Assembly (NCBI RefSeq): GCF_000017685.1
Contig: NC_010602.1
Coordinates: 310,001 to 374,000, forward strand
Direction: 5' to 3'
Length of the DNA: 64,000 nt
From: Leptospira biflexa serovar Patoc strain 'Patoc 1 (Paris)'
Lineage (GTDB): Bacteria; Spirochaetota; Leptospiria; Leptospirales; Leptospiraceae
The notes under the pieces were generated by a model. That model was not told the origin of the DNA, made no database searches, and saw only the letters and a list, made by a program, of their open reading frames with translations. Numbering within the stretch: the first letter of the stretch is position 1; each line of letters opens with the position of its first letter. The position numbers were made by a program, and so were the translations under genes. This document shows, in pieces, positions 63,532 to 64,000 of the stretch.

Positions 63532-64000
63532 TCATTTTCTAAGCAAATAGACTGTGTTATAAAAAGCCACAACGGGAACAACAATAGGACTAATCAATAA
63601 ATCAGCAATCAGGCTAAATGGGAGAAGTGGGATATACTGATAATTTGTATCTTGGGACTCTTCCTTGCTAAGGCTCAATTGAATATCGTATAAATTTTCA
63701 GTGTGATTCAGCTGATAAAATAATCGTTTCTTACGATCCCTGATTGAAATCATTCCAAGCCCTTTAATGGAAATAAATTTTAGTGGCTGTAGTTTATTTT
63801 TATAAGCTTTTATGATTTTGTTTTCTTTGAATTCTATGGTTTCTTTATCTTCTCTATCCCTTTTTTCAAGTCTTCTAAGTAAGCCCTTATCATCAATTGT
63901 GTTAAATACATATGTTTTTTCCTTTTTTTTGATTAAAACATATTTATAATCATTTGTGATAAAAGCATTGATAAAAGGAGAATCTATCTTTGGATCAGCT
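63532..64000 (-). CDS. Protein of unknown function, C-terminal part
   Basis: Although an ATG lies at 63753, the frame remains open to the window edge and the upstream codons read as normal protein (for example TYVFNTIDDKGLLRRLEKRD), so this is the last about 156 residues of a longer gene. It is basic and strand-rich, with a hydrophobic C-terminal segment (LLPFSLIADLLISPIVVPVV) ending YNTVYLLRK. Such a tail in Leptospira is often found on lipoproteins, but the N-terminus lies outside the window. Confidence 0.7.
   Translation of the reverse strand, partial: ADPKIDSPFINAFITNDYKYVLIKKKEKTYVFNTIDDKGLLRRLEKRDREDKETIEFKENKIIKAYKNKLQPLKFISIKGLGMISIRDRKKRLFYQLNHTENLYDIQLSLSKEESQDTNYQYIPLLPFSLIADLLISPIVVPVVAFYNTVYLLRK

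Noticed and set aside
63532..63753. A complete 73-residue gene starting at ATG 63753
   Set aside because: The frame stays open and protein-like to the window edge, so the ATG is internal to a longer gene.

Overview
The window reads as chromosomal DNA of a Leptospira-type spirochaete, most likely from the saprophytic side of the genus. The evidence is its AT-rich but not extreme base composition, dense mixed-strand operons, many short lipoproteins with spirochaete-style lipoboxes, an MBOAT/DUF1574 pair, LpxA-type lipid A synthesis, and many weak or absent Shine-Dalgarno sites. The species is inferred from gene content and protein style, not measured. No rRNA, tRNA, insertion sequence, prophage or CRISPR array was seen.

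Layout. 1-4.4 kb: the end of an MBOAT O-acyltransferase, its SGNH/DUF1574 partner, a secreted caspase-like protein, and a small exported helical protein behind an elaborate 400-bp intergenic region. 4.4-7.6 kb: ftsQ-ftsA-ftsZ. 7.6-10.4 kb (minus): a COG3014-like lipoprotein, an LpoB-like lipoprotein and an anchored protein. 10.35-12.4 kb: a lipoprotein, nadA and ispF. 13-22 kb: a SpoIIE-type phosphatase with TPRs, then an apparent operon of an AttH-like lipocalin, YejB/YejE-type permeases, two ABC ATPases and an AsmA-like protein. 22.1-27 kb (minus): two SH3/HEAT envelope proteins, a membrane-anchored MutS-like ATPase and a small protein. 27-33.3 kb: a structured leader with a small ORF, acyl-CoA synthetase, crotonase, a lipoprotein, an arsenosugar-type gene pair and map. 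33.4-44.5 kb: housekeeping genes (gpsA, recG, galE, lpxA), hydrolases, an Hpt protein with a probable frameshift and a glycosyltransferase-like protein.

44.5-56 kb holds the most unusual unit. A thiolase is followed, with almost no spacing, by a nucleotidyltransferase-like/methyltransferase fusion, a 1021-residue ABC exporter with two cyclic-nucleotide-binding domains and a dead C39 domain, an HlyD-type adaptor, a second 1021-residue exporter of the same architecture, and a TolC-like channel. This looks like a complete type I secretion system whose two ABC subunits could be controlled by cyclic nucleotide and could pair as a heterodimer. No RTX or other obvious substrate is encoded beside it.

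56-64 kb (minus) holds small lipoproteins, a DUF2079 membrane protein, a COG2509 flavoprotein, PaiB-like, GNAT and DinB-like proteins, a chromate transporter behind a PadR regulator, and the end of a gene that runs out of the window.
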